Shown piece by piece: positions 49,730-61,180 of a stretch of 64,000 bases of DNA. This DNA is from Clusia tigrina (Eukaryota; Arthropoda; Insecta; Diptera; Clusiidae). The stretch covers positions 111,026,542 to 111,090,541 of the forward strand of contig OV050032.1 of NCBI GenBank assembly GCA_920105625.2. The letters are read 5' to 3'. A program made the position numbers and the translations under genes. Positions within the stretch are counted from its first letter, which is position 1. Each line of letters begins with the position of its first letter. A model generated the notes under the pieces. The model saw only the letters and a list, made by a program, of their open reading frames with translations, was not told where the DNA came from and did no database searches.

Positions 49730-52600
49730 TTTTACTGGAGCGTCATAAAACCTTGAAATTTTGTAACAATAAAGTACTCGAGCCTCTTGTCAATTTAAGC
49801 CATCGCGCAAAGCTATGCTACCTCAGAGTCCCAAATCAAACACTGATAAAACTTCAAACGCCCCCAACTTCTATACGGTACGTCCTACACCTATCAAAGT
49901 TTGCAACATACAAATGCTTGTATATTTTTACTGGAGCGTCATAAAATCTTGAAATTTTGTAACAATGAAGTACTCGAGCCTCTTGTCAATTTAAGCCATA
50001 GCTCAAAACTATGCTACCCTAGAGTCCCAAATCAAACACTGATAAAACTTCAAACGCCCCTAACTTCTATGCGGTACGTCCTACACCTATCAAAGTTTGC
50101 AACATACAAATGCTTGTAACTTTTTACTGGAGCATCATAAAACCTTGCAATTTTGTAACAATAAAGTACTCGAGCATCTTGTCAATTTAAGTTATCGCTC
50201 AAAGCTAAGCTATCCTAGATTCCCAAATCAAAAACCGATAAAACTTCAAATAGCCCTAACTTCTATACGGTACGTCATACACCTATCAAAGTTTGCAACA
50301 TACAAATGCTTGTATCTTTTTACTGGAGCGTCATATAACCTTGAAATTTTGTAACAATAAAGTACTCGAGCCTCTTGTCAATTTAAGCCATCGCTCAAAG
50401 CTATGCTACCCTAGAGTCCCAAATCAAACACTGATAAAACTTCAAATGGCCCTAACTTCTATACGGTACGTCCTACACCTATCAAAGTTTGCAACATACA
50501 AATGCTTGTAACTTTTTACTGGAGCGTCATAAAACCTTGAAATTTTGTAACAATAAAGTACCCGAGCCTCTTGTCAATTTAAGCCATCGCTCAAAGCTAT
50601 GCTACCATAGAGTCCCAAATCAAACACTGATAAAACTTCAAACGCCCCTAACTTCTTTACGGTACGTCCTACACCGATCAAAGTTTGCAACATACAAATG
50701 CTTGTAACTTTTTACTGGAGCGTCATACAACCTTGAAATTTTGTAACAATAAAGTACTCGAGCCTCTTGTCAATTTAAGCAATCGCTCAAAGCTATGCTA
50801 CCCTAGAGTCCCAAATCAAACACTAATAAAACTTCAAATGGCCCTAACTTCTTTACGGTACGTCCTACAACTATCAAAGTTTGCAACATACAAATGCTTG
50901 TAACTTTTTACTGGAGCGTCATAAAACCTTGAAATTTTGTAACAATAAAGTACTCGAGTCTCTTGTAAATTTAAGCTATCGCTCAAAGCTATGCTACCCT
51001 TGAGTCCCAAATCAAACACTGATAAAACTTCAAACGCCCATAACTTCTTTACGGTACGTCCTACACCTATCAAAGTTTGCAACATACAAATGCTTGTAGC
51101 TTTTTACTAGAGCGTCATAAAACCTTGAAATTTTGTAACAATAAAGTACTCGAGCCTCTTGTCAATTTAAGCCATCGCTCAAAGCTATGCTACCCTAGAG
51201 TCCCAAATCAAACACTGATAAAACTTCAAACGCCCCCAACTTCTATACGGTACGTCCTACACCTATCAAAATTTGCAACATACAAATGCTTGTATATTTT
51301 TACTGGAGCGTCATAAAATCTTGAAATTTTGTAACTCGAGCCTCTTGTCAATTTAAGCCATCGCTCAAAACTATGCTACTCTAGAGTCCCAAATCAAGCA
51401 CTGATAAAACTTCAAATGGCCCTAACTTTTATACGGTACGTCCTACACCAATCAAAGTTTGCAACATACAAATGCTTGTAACTTTTTACTGGAGCGTCAT
51501 AAAACATTGAAAATTTGTTACAATAAAGTACTCGAGTCTCTTGTCAATTTAGGCCATCGCTCAAAGCTATGCTACCCTTGAGTCCCAAATCAAACACTGA
51601 TAAAACTTCAAACGCCCATAACTTCTTTACGGTACGTCCTACACCTATCAAAGTTTGCAACATACAAATGCTTGTACTGGAGCATCATAAAACCTTGAAA
51701 TTTTGTAACAATAAAGTACTCGAGCCTCTTGTCAATTTAAGCCATCGCTCAAAGCTATGCTACCCTTGAGTCCCAAATCAAACACTGATAAAACTTCAAA
51801 CGCCCCTAACTTCTGTACGGTACGTCCTACACCTATCAAAGTTTGCAACATACAAATGCTTGTAACTTTTTACTGGAGCGTCATAGAACCTTGAAATTTT
51901 GTAACAATAAAGTACTCGAGCCTCTTGTCAATTTAAGACATCGCTCAAAGCTATGCTACCATTGAGTCCCAAATCAAACACTGATAAAACTTCAAACGCC
52001 CCTAACTTCTTTACGGTACGTCCTACACCTATCAAAGTTTGCAACATACAAATGCTTGTATCTTTTTACTGGAGCGTCATAAAACCTTGAAATTTTGTAA
52101 CAATAAAATACTCGAGCCTCTTGTCAATTTAGGCCATCGCTCAAAGCTATGTTACGCTAGAGTCCCAAATCAAACACTGATAAAAATTCTAACGCCCCTA
52201 ACTTTTTTACGGTACGTCCTACACCTATCAAAGTTTGCAACATACAAATGCTTGTAACTGTTTACTGGAGCGTCATAGAACCTTGAAATTTTGTAACAAT
52301 AAAGTACTCGAGCCTCTTGTCAATTTAAGCTATCGCTCAAAGCTATGCTACCCAAGAGTCCCAAATCAAACACTGATAAAACTTCAAATGGCCCTAACTT
52401 CTTTACGGTACGTCCTACACCTATCAAAGTTTGCAACATACAAATGCTTGTAACTTTTTACTGGAGCGTCATAAAACCTTGAAATTTTGTAACAATAAAG
52501 TACCCGAGCCTCTTGTCAATTTAAGCTATCGCTCAAAGCTATGCTACCCTTGAGTCTTAAATCAAACACTGATAAAACTTCAAATGGCCCTAACTTCTAT
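49730..52600 (+). repeat. 2,930-bp 15-mer HOR, copy 2 (one monomer longer)
   Basis: Second copy of 46800-49729, with the 10-bp deletion at 51,335 and an additional 188-bp monomer at about 51,600-51,790 (junction 51,674). From about 52,330 it changes to the CCCAAGAGTCCC monomers of region 9. Confidence 0.85.
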
Positions 52601-55600
52601 ACGGTACGTCCTACACCTATCAAAGTTTGCAACATACAAATGCTTGTAACTTTTTACTGGAGCGTCATAAAACCTTGAAATTTTGTAACAATAAAGTACT
52701 CGAGCCTCTTGTCAATTTAAGCCATCGCTCAAAGCTATGGTACCCTAGAGTCCCAAATCAAACACTGATAAAACTTCAAACGCCCCCAACTTCTATACGG
52801 TACGTCCTACACCTATCAAAGTTTGCAACATACAAATGCTTGTATATTTTTACTGGAGCGTCATAAAATCTTGAAATTTTGTAACAATGAAGTACTCGAG
52901 CCTCTTGTCAATTTAAGCCATCGCGCAAAACTATGCTACCCTAGAGTCCCAAATCAAACACTGATAAAACTTCAAATGGCTCTAACTTTTATACGGTACG
53001 TCCTACACCAATCAAAGTTTGCAACATACAAATGCTTGTAACTTTTTACTGGAGCGTCATAAAACAATGAAATTTTGTTACAATAAAGTACTCGAGTCTC
53101 TTGTCAATTTAGGCCATCGCTCAAAGCTATGCTACCCTTGAGTCCCAAATCAAACACTGATAAAACTTCAAACGCCCATAACTTCTTTACGGTACGTCCT
53201 ACACATATCAAAGTTTGCAACATACAAATGCTTGTAATGAAGCATCATAAAACCTTGAAATTTTGTAACAATAAAGTACTCGAGCCTCTTGTCAATTTAA
53301 GCCATCGCTCAAAGCTATGCTACCCTTGAGTCCCAAATCAAACACTGATAAAACTTCAAACGCCCCTAACTTCTGTACGGTACGTCCTACACCTATCAAA
53401 GTTTGCAACATACAAATGCTTGTAACTTTTTACTGGAGAGTCATAGAACCTTGAAATTTTGTAACAATAAAGTACTCGAGCCTCTTGTCAATTTAAGACA
53501 TCGCTCAAAGCTATGCTACCATTGAGTCCCAAATCAAACACTGATAAAACTTCAAACGCCCCTAACTTCTTTACGGTACGTCCTACACCTATCAAAGTTT
53601 GCAACATACAAATGCTTGTATCTTTTTACTGGAGCGTCATAAAACCTTGAAATTTTGTAACAATAAAGTACTCGAGCCTCTTGTCAATTTAGGCCATCGC
53701 TCAAAGCTATGTTACGCTAGAGTCCCAAATCAAACACTGATAAAAATTCAAACGCCCCTAACTTTTTTACGGTACGTCCTACACCTATCAAAGTTTGCAA
53801 CATACAAATGCTTGTAACTTTTTACTGGAGCGTCATAGAACCTTGAAATTTTGTAACAATAAAGTACTCGAGCCTCTTGTCAATTTAAGCTATCGCTCAA
53901 AGCTATGCTACCCAAGAGTCCCAAATCAAACACTGATAAAACTTCAAATGGCCCTAACTTCTTTACGGTACGTCCTACACCTATCAAAGTTTCCAACATA
54001 CAAATGCTTGTAACTTTTTACTGGAGCGTCATAAAACCTTGAAATTTTGTAACAATAAAGTACCCGAGCCTCTTGTCAATTTAAGCTATCGCTCAAAGCT
54101 ATGCTACCCTTGAGTCTTAAATCAAACACTGATAAAACTTCAAATGGCCCTAACTTCTATACGGTACGTCCTACACCTATCAAAGTTTGCAACATACAAA
54201 TGCTTGTAACTTTTTACTGGAGCGTCATAAAACCTTGAAATTTTGTAACAATAAAGTACTCGAGCCTCTTGTCAATTTAAGCCATCGCTCAAAGCTATGG
54301 TACCCTAGAGTCCCAAATCAAACACTGATAAAACTTCAAACGCCCCCAACTTCTATACGGTACGTCCTACACCTATCAAAGTTTGCAACATACAAATGCT
54401 TGTACTGGAGCATCATAAAACCTTGAAATTTTGTAACAATAAAGTACTCGAGCCTCTTGTCAATTTAAGCCATCGCTCAAAGCTATGCTACCCTTGAGTC
54501 CCAAATCAAACACTGATAAAACTTCAAACGCCCCTAACTTCTATACGGTACGTCCTACACCTATCAAAGTTTGCAACATACAAATGCTTGTAACTTTTTA
54601 CTGGAGCGTCATAAAACCTTGAAATTTTGTAACAATAAAGTACCCGAGCCTCTTGTCAATTTAAGCCATCGCTCAAAGCTATGCTACCATAGAGTCCCAA
54701 ATCAAACACTGATAAAACTTCAAACGCCCCTAACTTCTTTACGGTACGTCCTACACCTATCAAAGTTTGCAACATACAAATGCTTGTAACTTTTTACTGG
54801 AGCGTCATACAACCTTGAAATTTTGTAACAATAAAGTACTCGAGCCTCTTGTCAATTTAAGCAATCGCTCAAAGCTATGCTACCCTAGATCCCAAATCAA
54901 ACACTAATAATACTTCAAATGGCCCTAACTTCTTTACGGTACGTCCTACAACTATCAAAGTTTGCAACATACAAATGCTTGTAACTTTTTACTGGAGCGT
55001 CATAAAACCTTGAAATTTTGTAACAATAAAGTACTCGAGTCTCTTGTAAATTTAAGCTATCGCTCAAAGCTATGCTACCCTTGAGTCCCAAATCAAACAC
55101 TGATAAAACTTCAAACGCCCATAACTTCTTTACGGTACGTCCTACACCTATCAAAGTTTGCAACATACAAATGCTTGTAACTTTTTACTGGAGCGTCATA
55201 AAACCTTGAAATTTTGTAACTCGAGCCTCTTGTCAATTTAAGCCATCGCTCAAAACTATGCTATCCTAGAGTCCCAAATCAAACACTGATAAAACTTCAA
55301 ATGGCCCTAACTTTTATACGGTACGTCCTACACCAATCAAAGTTTGCAACATACAAATGCTTGTAACTTTTTACTGGAGCGTCATAAAACATTGAAATTT
55401 TGTTACAATAAAGTACTCGAATCTCTTGTCAATTTAGGCCATCGCTCAAAGCTATGCTACCCTTGAGTCCCAAATCAAACACTGATAAAACTTCAAACGC
55501 CCATAACTTCTTTACGGTACGTCGTACACCTATCAAAGTTTGCAACATACAAATGCTTGTACTGGAGCATCATAAAACCTTGAAATTTTGTAACAATAAA

Positions 55601-58600
55601 GTACTCGAGCCTCTTGTCAATTTAAGCCATCGCTCAAAGCTATGCTACCCTTGAGTCCCAAATCAAACACTGATAAAACTTCAAACGCCCCTAACTTCTG
55701 TACGGTACGTCCTACACCTATCAAAGTTTGCAACATACAAATGCTTGTAACTTTTTACTGGAGCGTCATAGAACCTTGAAATTTTGTAACAATAAAGTAC
55801 TCGAGCCTCTTGTCAATTTAAGACATCGCTCAAAGCTATGCTACCATTGAGTCCCAAATCAAACACTGATAAAACTTCAAACGCCCCTAACTTCTTTACG
55901 GTACGTCCTACACCTATCAAAGTTTGCAACATACAAATGCTTGTATCTTTTTACTGGAGCGTCATAAAACCTTGAAATTTTGTAACAATAAAGTACTCGA
56001 GCCTCTTGTCAATTTAGGCCATCGCTCAAAGTTATGTTACGCTAGAGTCCCAAATCAAACACTGATAAAAATTCAAACGCCCCTAACTTTTTTACGGTAC
56101 GTCCTACACCTATCAAAGTTTGCAACATACAAATGCTTGTAACTGTTTACTGGAGCGTCATAGAACCTTGAAATTTTGTAACAATAAAGTACTCGAGCCT
56201 CTTGTCAATTTAAGCTATCGCTCAAAGCTATGCTACCCAAGAGTCCCAAATCAAACACTGATAAAACTTCAAATGGCCCTAACTTCTTTACGGTACGTCC
56301 TACACCTATCAAAGTTTGCAACATACAAATGCTTGTAACTTTTTACTGGAGCGTCATAAAACCTTGAAATTTTGTAACAATAAACTACCCGAGCCTCTTG
56401 TCAATTTAAGCTATCGCTCAAAGCTATGCTACACTTGAGTCTTAAATCAAACACTGATAAAACTTAAAATGGCCCTAACTTCTATACGGTACGTCCTACA
56501 CCTATCAAAGTTTGCAACATACAAATGCTTGTAACTTTTTACTGGAGCGTCATAAAACCTTGAAATTTTGTAACAATAAAGTACTCGAGCCTCTTGTCAA
56601 TTTAAGCCATCGCTCAAAGCTATGGTACCCTAGAGTCCCAAATCAAACACTGATAAAACTTCAAACGCCCCCAACTTCTATACGGTACGTCCTACACCTA
56701 TCAAAGTTTGCAACATACAAATGCTTGTATATTTTTACTGGAGCGTCATAAAATCTTGAAATTTTGTAACAATGAAGTACTCGAGCCTCTTGTCAATTTA
56801 AGCCATCGCGCAAAACTATGCTACCCTAGAGTCCCAAATCAAACACTGATAAAACTTCAAATGGCCCTAACTTTTATACGGTACGTCCTACACCAATGAA
56901 AGTTTGCAACATACAAATGCTTGTAACTTTTTACTGGAGCGTCATAAAACATTGAAATTTTGCTACAATAAAGTACTCGAGTTTCTTGTCAATTTAGGCC
57001 ATCGCTCAAAGCTATGCTACCCTTGAGTCCCAAATCAAACACTGATAAAACTTCAAACGCCCATAACTTCTTTACGGTACGTCGTACACCTACAAAGTTT
57101 GCAACATACAAATGCTTGTACTGGAGCATCATAAAACCTTGAAATTTTGTAACAATAAAGTACTCGAGCCTCTTGTTAATTTAAGCCATCGCTCAAAGCT
57201 ATGCTACCCTTGAAACCCAAATCAAACACTGATAAAACTTCAAACGCCCCTAACTTCTGTACGGTACGTCCTACACCTAATAAAGTTTGCAACATACAAA
57301 TGCTTGTAACTTTTTACTGGAGCGTCATAGAACCTTGAAATTTTGTAACAATAAAGTACTCGAGCCTCTTGTCAATTTAAGACATCGCTCAAAGCTATGC
57401 TACCATTGAGTCCCAAATCAAACACTGATAAAACTTCAAACGCCCCTAACTTATTTACGGTACGTCCTACACCTATCAAAGTTTGCAACATACAAATGCT
57501 TGTATCTTTTTACTGGAGCGTCATAAAACCTTGAAATTTTGTAACAATAAAGTACTCGAGCCTCTTGTCAATTTAGGCCATCGCTCAAAGCTATGTTACG
57601 CTAGAGTCCCAAATCAAACACTGATAAAAATTCAAACGCCCCTAACTTTTTTACGGTACGTCCTACACCTATCAAAGTTTGCAACATACAAATGCTTGTA
57701 ACTGTTTACTGGAGCGTCATAGAACCTTGAAATTTTGTAACAATAAAGTACTCGAGCCTCTTGTCAATTTAAGCTATCGCTCAAAGCTATGCTACCCAAG
57801 AGTCCCAAATCAAACACTGATAAAACTTCAAATGGCCCTAACTTCTTTACGGTACGTCCTACACCTATCAAAGTTTGCAACATACAAATGCTTGTAACTT
57901 TTTACTGGAGCGTCATAAAACCTTGAAATTTTGTAACAATAAAGTACCCGAGCCTCTTGTCAATTTAAGCTATCGCTCAAAGCTATGCTACCCTTGAGTC
58001 TTAAATCAAACACTGATAAAACTTCAAATGGCCCTAACTTCTATACGGTACGTCCTACACCTATCAAAGTTTGCAACATACAAATGCTTGTAACTTTTTA
58101 CTGGAGCGTCATAAAACCTTGAAATTTTGTAACAATAAAGTACCCGAGCCTCTTGTCAATTTAAGCCATCGCTCAAAGCTATGCTACCATAGAGTCCCAA
58201 ATCAAACACTGATAAAACTTCAAACGCCCCTAACTTCTTTACGGTACGTCCTACACCTATCAAAGTTTGCAACATACAAACGCTTGTAACTTTTTACTGG
58301 AGCGTCATACAACCTTGAAATTTTGTAACAATAAAGTACTCGAGCCTCTTGTCAATTTAAGCAATCGCTCAAAGCTATGCTACCCTAGAGTCCCAAATCA
58401 AACACTAATAAAACTTCAAATGGCCCTAACTTCTGTACGGTACGTCCTACAACTATCAAAGTTTGCAACATACAAATGCTTGTAACTTTTTACTGGAGCG
58501 TCATAAAACCTTGAAAATTTGTAACAATAAAGTACTCGAGTCTCTTGTAAATTTAAGCTATCGCTCAAAGCTATGCTACCCTTGAGTCCCAAATCAAACA

Positions 58601-61180
58601 CTGATAAAACTTCAAACGCCCATAACTTCTTTACGGTACGTCCTACACCTATCAAAGTTTGCAACATACAAATGCTTGTAACTTTTTACTGGAGCGTCAT
58701 AAAACCTTGAAATTTTGTAACAATAAAGTACTCGAGCCTCTTGTCAATTTAAGCCATCGCTCAAAGCTATGCTACCCTTGAGTCCCAAATCAAACACTGA
58801 TAAAACTTCAAACGCCCCCAACTTCTATACGGTACGTCCTACACATATCAAAGTTTGCAACATACAAATGCTTGTATATTTTTACTGGAGCGTCATAAAA
58901 TCTTGAAATTTTGTAACTCGAGCCTCTTGTCAATTTAAGCCATCGCTCAAAACTATGCTACCCTAGAGTCCCAAATCAAACACTGATAAAACTTCAAATG
59001 GCCCTAACTTTTATACGGTACGTCCTACACCAATCAAAGTTTGCAACATACAAATGCTTGTAACTTTTTACTGGAGCGTCATAAAACATTGAAATTTTGT
59101 TACAATAAAGTACTCGAGTCTCTTGTCAATTTAGGCCATCGCTCAAAGCTATGCTACCCTTGAGTCCCAAATCAAACACTGATAAAACTTCAAACGCCCA
59201 TAACTTCTTTACGGTACGTCCTACACCTATCAAAGTTTGCAACATACAAATGCTTGTACTGGAGTATCATAAAACCTTGAAATTTTGTAACAATAAAGTA
59301 CTCGAGCCTCTTGTCAATTTAAGCCATCGCTCAAAGCTATGCTACCCTTGAGTCCCAAATCAAACACTGATAAAACTTCAAACGCCCCTAACTTCTGTAC
59401 GGTACGTCCTACACCTATCAAAGTTTGCAACATACAAATGCTTGTAACTTTTTACTGGAGCGTCATAGAACCTTGAAATTTTGTAACAATAAAGTACTCG
59501 AGCCTCTTGTCAATTTAAGACATCGCTCAAAGCTATGCTACCATTGAGTCCCAAATCAAACACTGATAAAACTTCAAACGCCCCTAACTTCTTTACGGTA
59601 CGTCCTACACCTATCAAAGTTTGCAACATACAAATGCTTGTATCTTTTTACTGGAGCGTCATAAAACCTTGAAATTTTGTAACAATAAAGTACTCGAGCC
59701 TCTTGTCAATTTAGGCCATCGCTCAAAGCTATGTTACGCTAGAGTCCCAAATCAAACACTGATAAAAATTCAAACGCCCCTAACTTTTTTACGGTACGTC
59801 CTACACCTATCAAAGTTTGCAACATACAAATGCTTGTAACTGTTTACTGGAGCGTCATAGAACCTTGAAATTTTGTAACAATAAAGTACTCGAGCCTCTT
59901 GTCAATTTAAGCTATCGCTCAAAGCTATGCTACCCAAGAGTCCCAAATCAAACACTGATAAAACTTCAAATGGCCCTAACTTCTTTACGGTACGTCCTAC
60001 ACCTATCAAAGTTTGCAACATACAAATGCTTGTAACTTTTTACTGGAGCGTCATAAAACCTTGAAATTTTGTAACAATAAAGTACCCGAGCCTCTTGTCA
60101 ATTTAAGCTATCGCTCAAAGCTATGCTACCCTTGAGTCTTAAATCAAACACTGATAAAACTTCAAATGGCCCTAACTTCTATACGGTACGTCCCACACCT
60201 ATCAAAGTTTGCAACATACAAATGCTTGTAACTTTTTACTGGAGAGTCATAAAACCTTGAAATTTTGTAACAATAAAGTACTCGAGCCTCTTGTCAATTT
60301 AAGCCATCGCTCAAAGCTATGGTACCCTAGAGTCCCAAATCAAACACTGATAAAACTTCAAACGCCCCCAACTTCTATACGGTACGTCCTACACCTATCA
60401 AAGTTTGCAACATAGAAATGCTTGTATATTTTTACTGGAGCGTCATAAAATCTTGAAATTTTGTAACAATGAAGTACTCGAGCCTCTTGTCAATTTAAGA
60501 CATCGCTCAAAACTATGCTACCATTGATTCCCAAATCAAACACTGATAAAACTTCAAACGCCCCTAACTTCTTTACGGTACGTCCTACACCTATCAAAGT
60601 TTGCAACATACAAATGCTTGTAACTTTTTACTGGAGCGTCATAAAACCTTGAAATTTTGTAACAATAAAGTACTCGAGCCTCTTGTCAATTTAAGCCATC
60701 GCTCAAATCTATGGTACCCTAGAGTCCCAAATCAAACACTGATAAAACTTCAAACGCCCATAACTTCTTTACGGTACGTCCTACACCTATCAAAGTTTGC
60801 AACATACAAATGCTTGTACTGGAGCATCATAAAACCTTGAAATTTTGTAACAATAAAGTACTCGAGCCTCTTGTCAATTTAAGCCATCGCTCAAAGCTAT
60901 GCTACCCTTGAGTCCCAAATCAAACACTGATAAAACTTCAAACGCCCCTAACTTCTGTACGGTACGTCCTACACCTATCAAAGTTTGCAACATACAAATG
61001 CTTGTAACTTTTTACTGGAGCGTCATAGAACCTTGAAATTTTGTAACAATAAAGTACTCGAGCCTCTTGTCAATTTAAGACATCGCTCAAAGCTATGCTA
61101 CCATTGAGTCCCAAATCAAACACTGATAAAACTTCAAACGCCCCTAACTTCTTTACGGTACGTCCTACACCTATCAAAGT
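52601..61180 (+). repeat. Satellite region 9: 8-mer HOR of about 1,560 bp and derivatives
   Basis: The tag GTTACGCT occurs at 49,033, 52,151, 53,711, 56,036, 57,595 and 59,733. The last five spacings (1,560, 2,325, 1,559 and 2,138 bp) are 8 minus 8 bp, 12 minus 27, 8 minus 9 and 11 minus 18. Each unit then has CCCAAGAGTCCC, GAGTCTTAAATC and usually ATGGTACCC. Longer units carry four additional monomers (CATACAACC, CAACTATC, then the 10-bp deletion type) like those at 47.6-48.4 kb. Alternating short and long units suggest two HOR forms that exchange. One-base deletions lie near 54,890 (CTAGATCCC) and 57,093 (CCTACAAAG). Confidence 0.87.

Larger units (their letters stand above)
13016..60818 (+). 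repeat. 188-bp monomer subclass (8-bp deletion), 23 copies
   Basis: CTTGTAACTTTTTACTGG is shortened to CTTGTACTGG, with 2-bp TA microhomology at the ends. Junction G positions are 13016, 16340, 19271, 21418, 21606, 22970, 23746, 25109, 25297, 26465, 35671, 37427, 38203, 40351, 42303, 44059, 51674, 53234, 54402, 55559, 57118, 59256 and 60816. Sub-lineages: ACTGGGGCATC (16-25 kb), CTTGAACTGG (38203, 40351) and ACTGGAGCATC with derivatives (after 51 kb). None lies before 13 kb or in 26.5-35.6 kb. The deletion removes the TAA that closes the usual open frame, which explains the slightly longer 79- to 98-codon frames seen near some of these junctions. Confidence 0.93.

Noticed and set aside
1101..58667. 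Minus-strand frames of 61-83 codons (peptide FDLGLKGSIALSDGLN) as genes
   Set aside because: GTG or TTG starts and presence only in monomers that happen to lack a stop codon. They are antisense shadows of the satellite.
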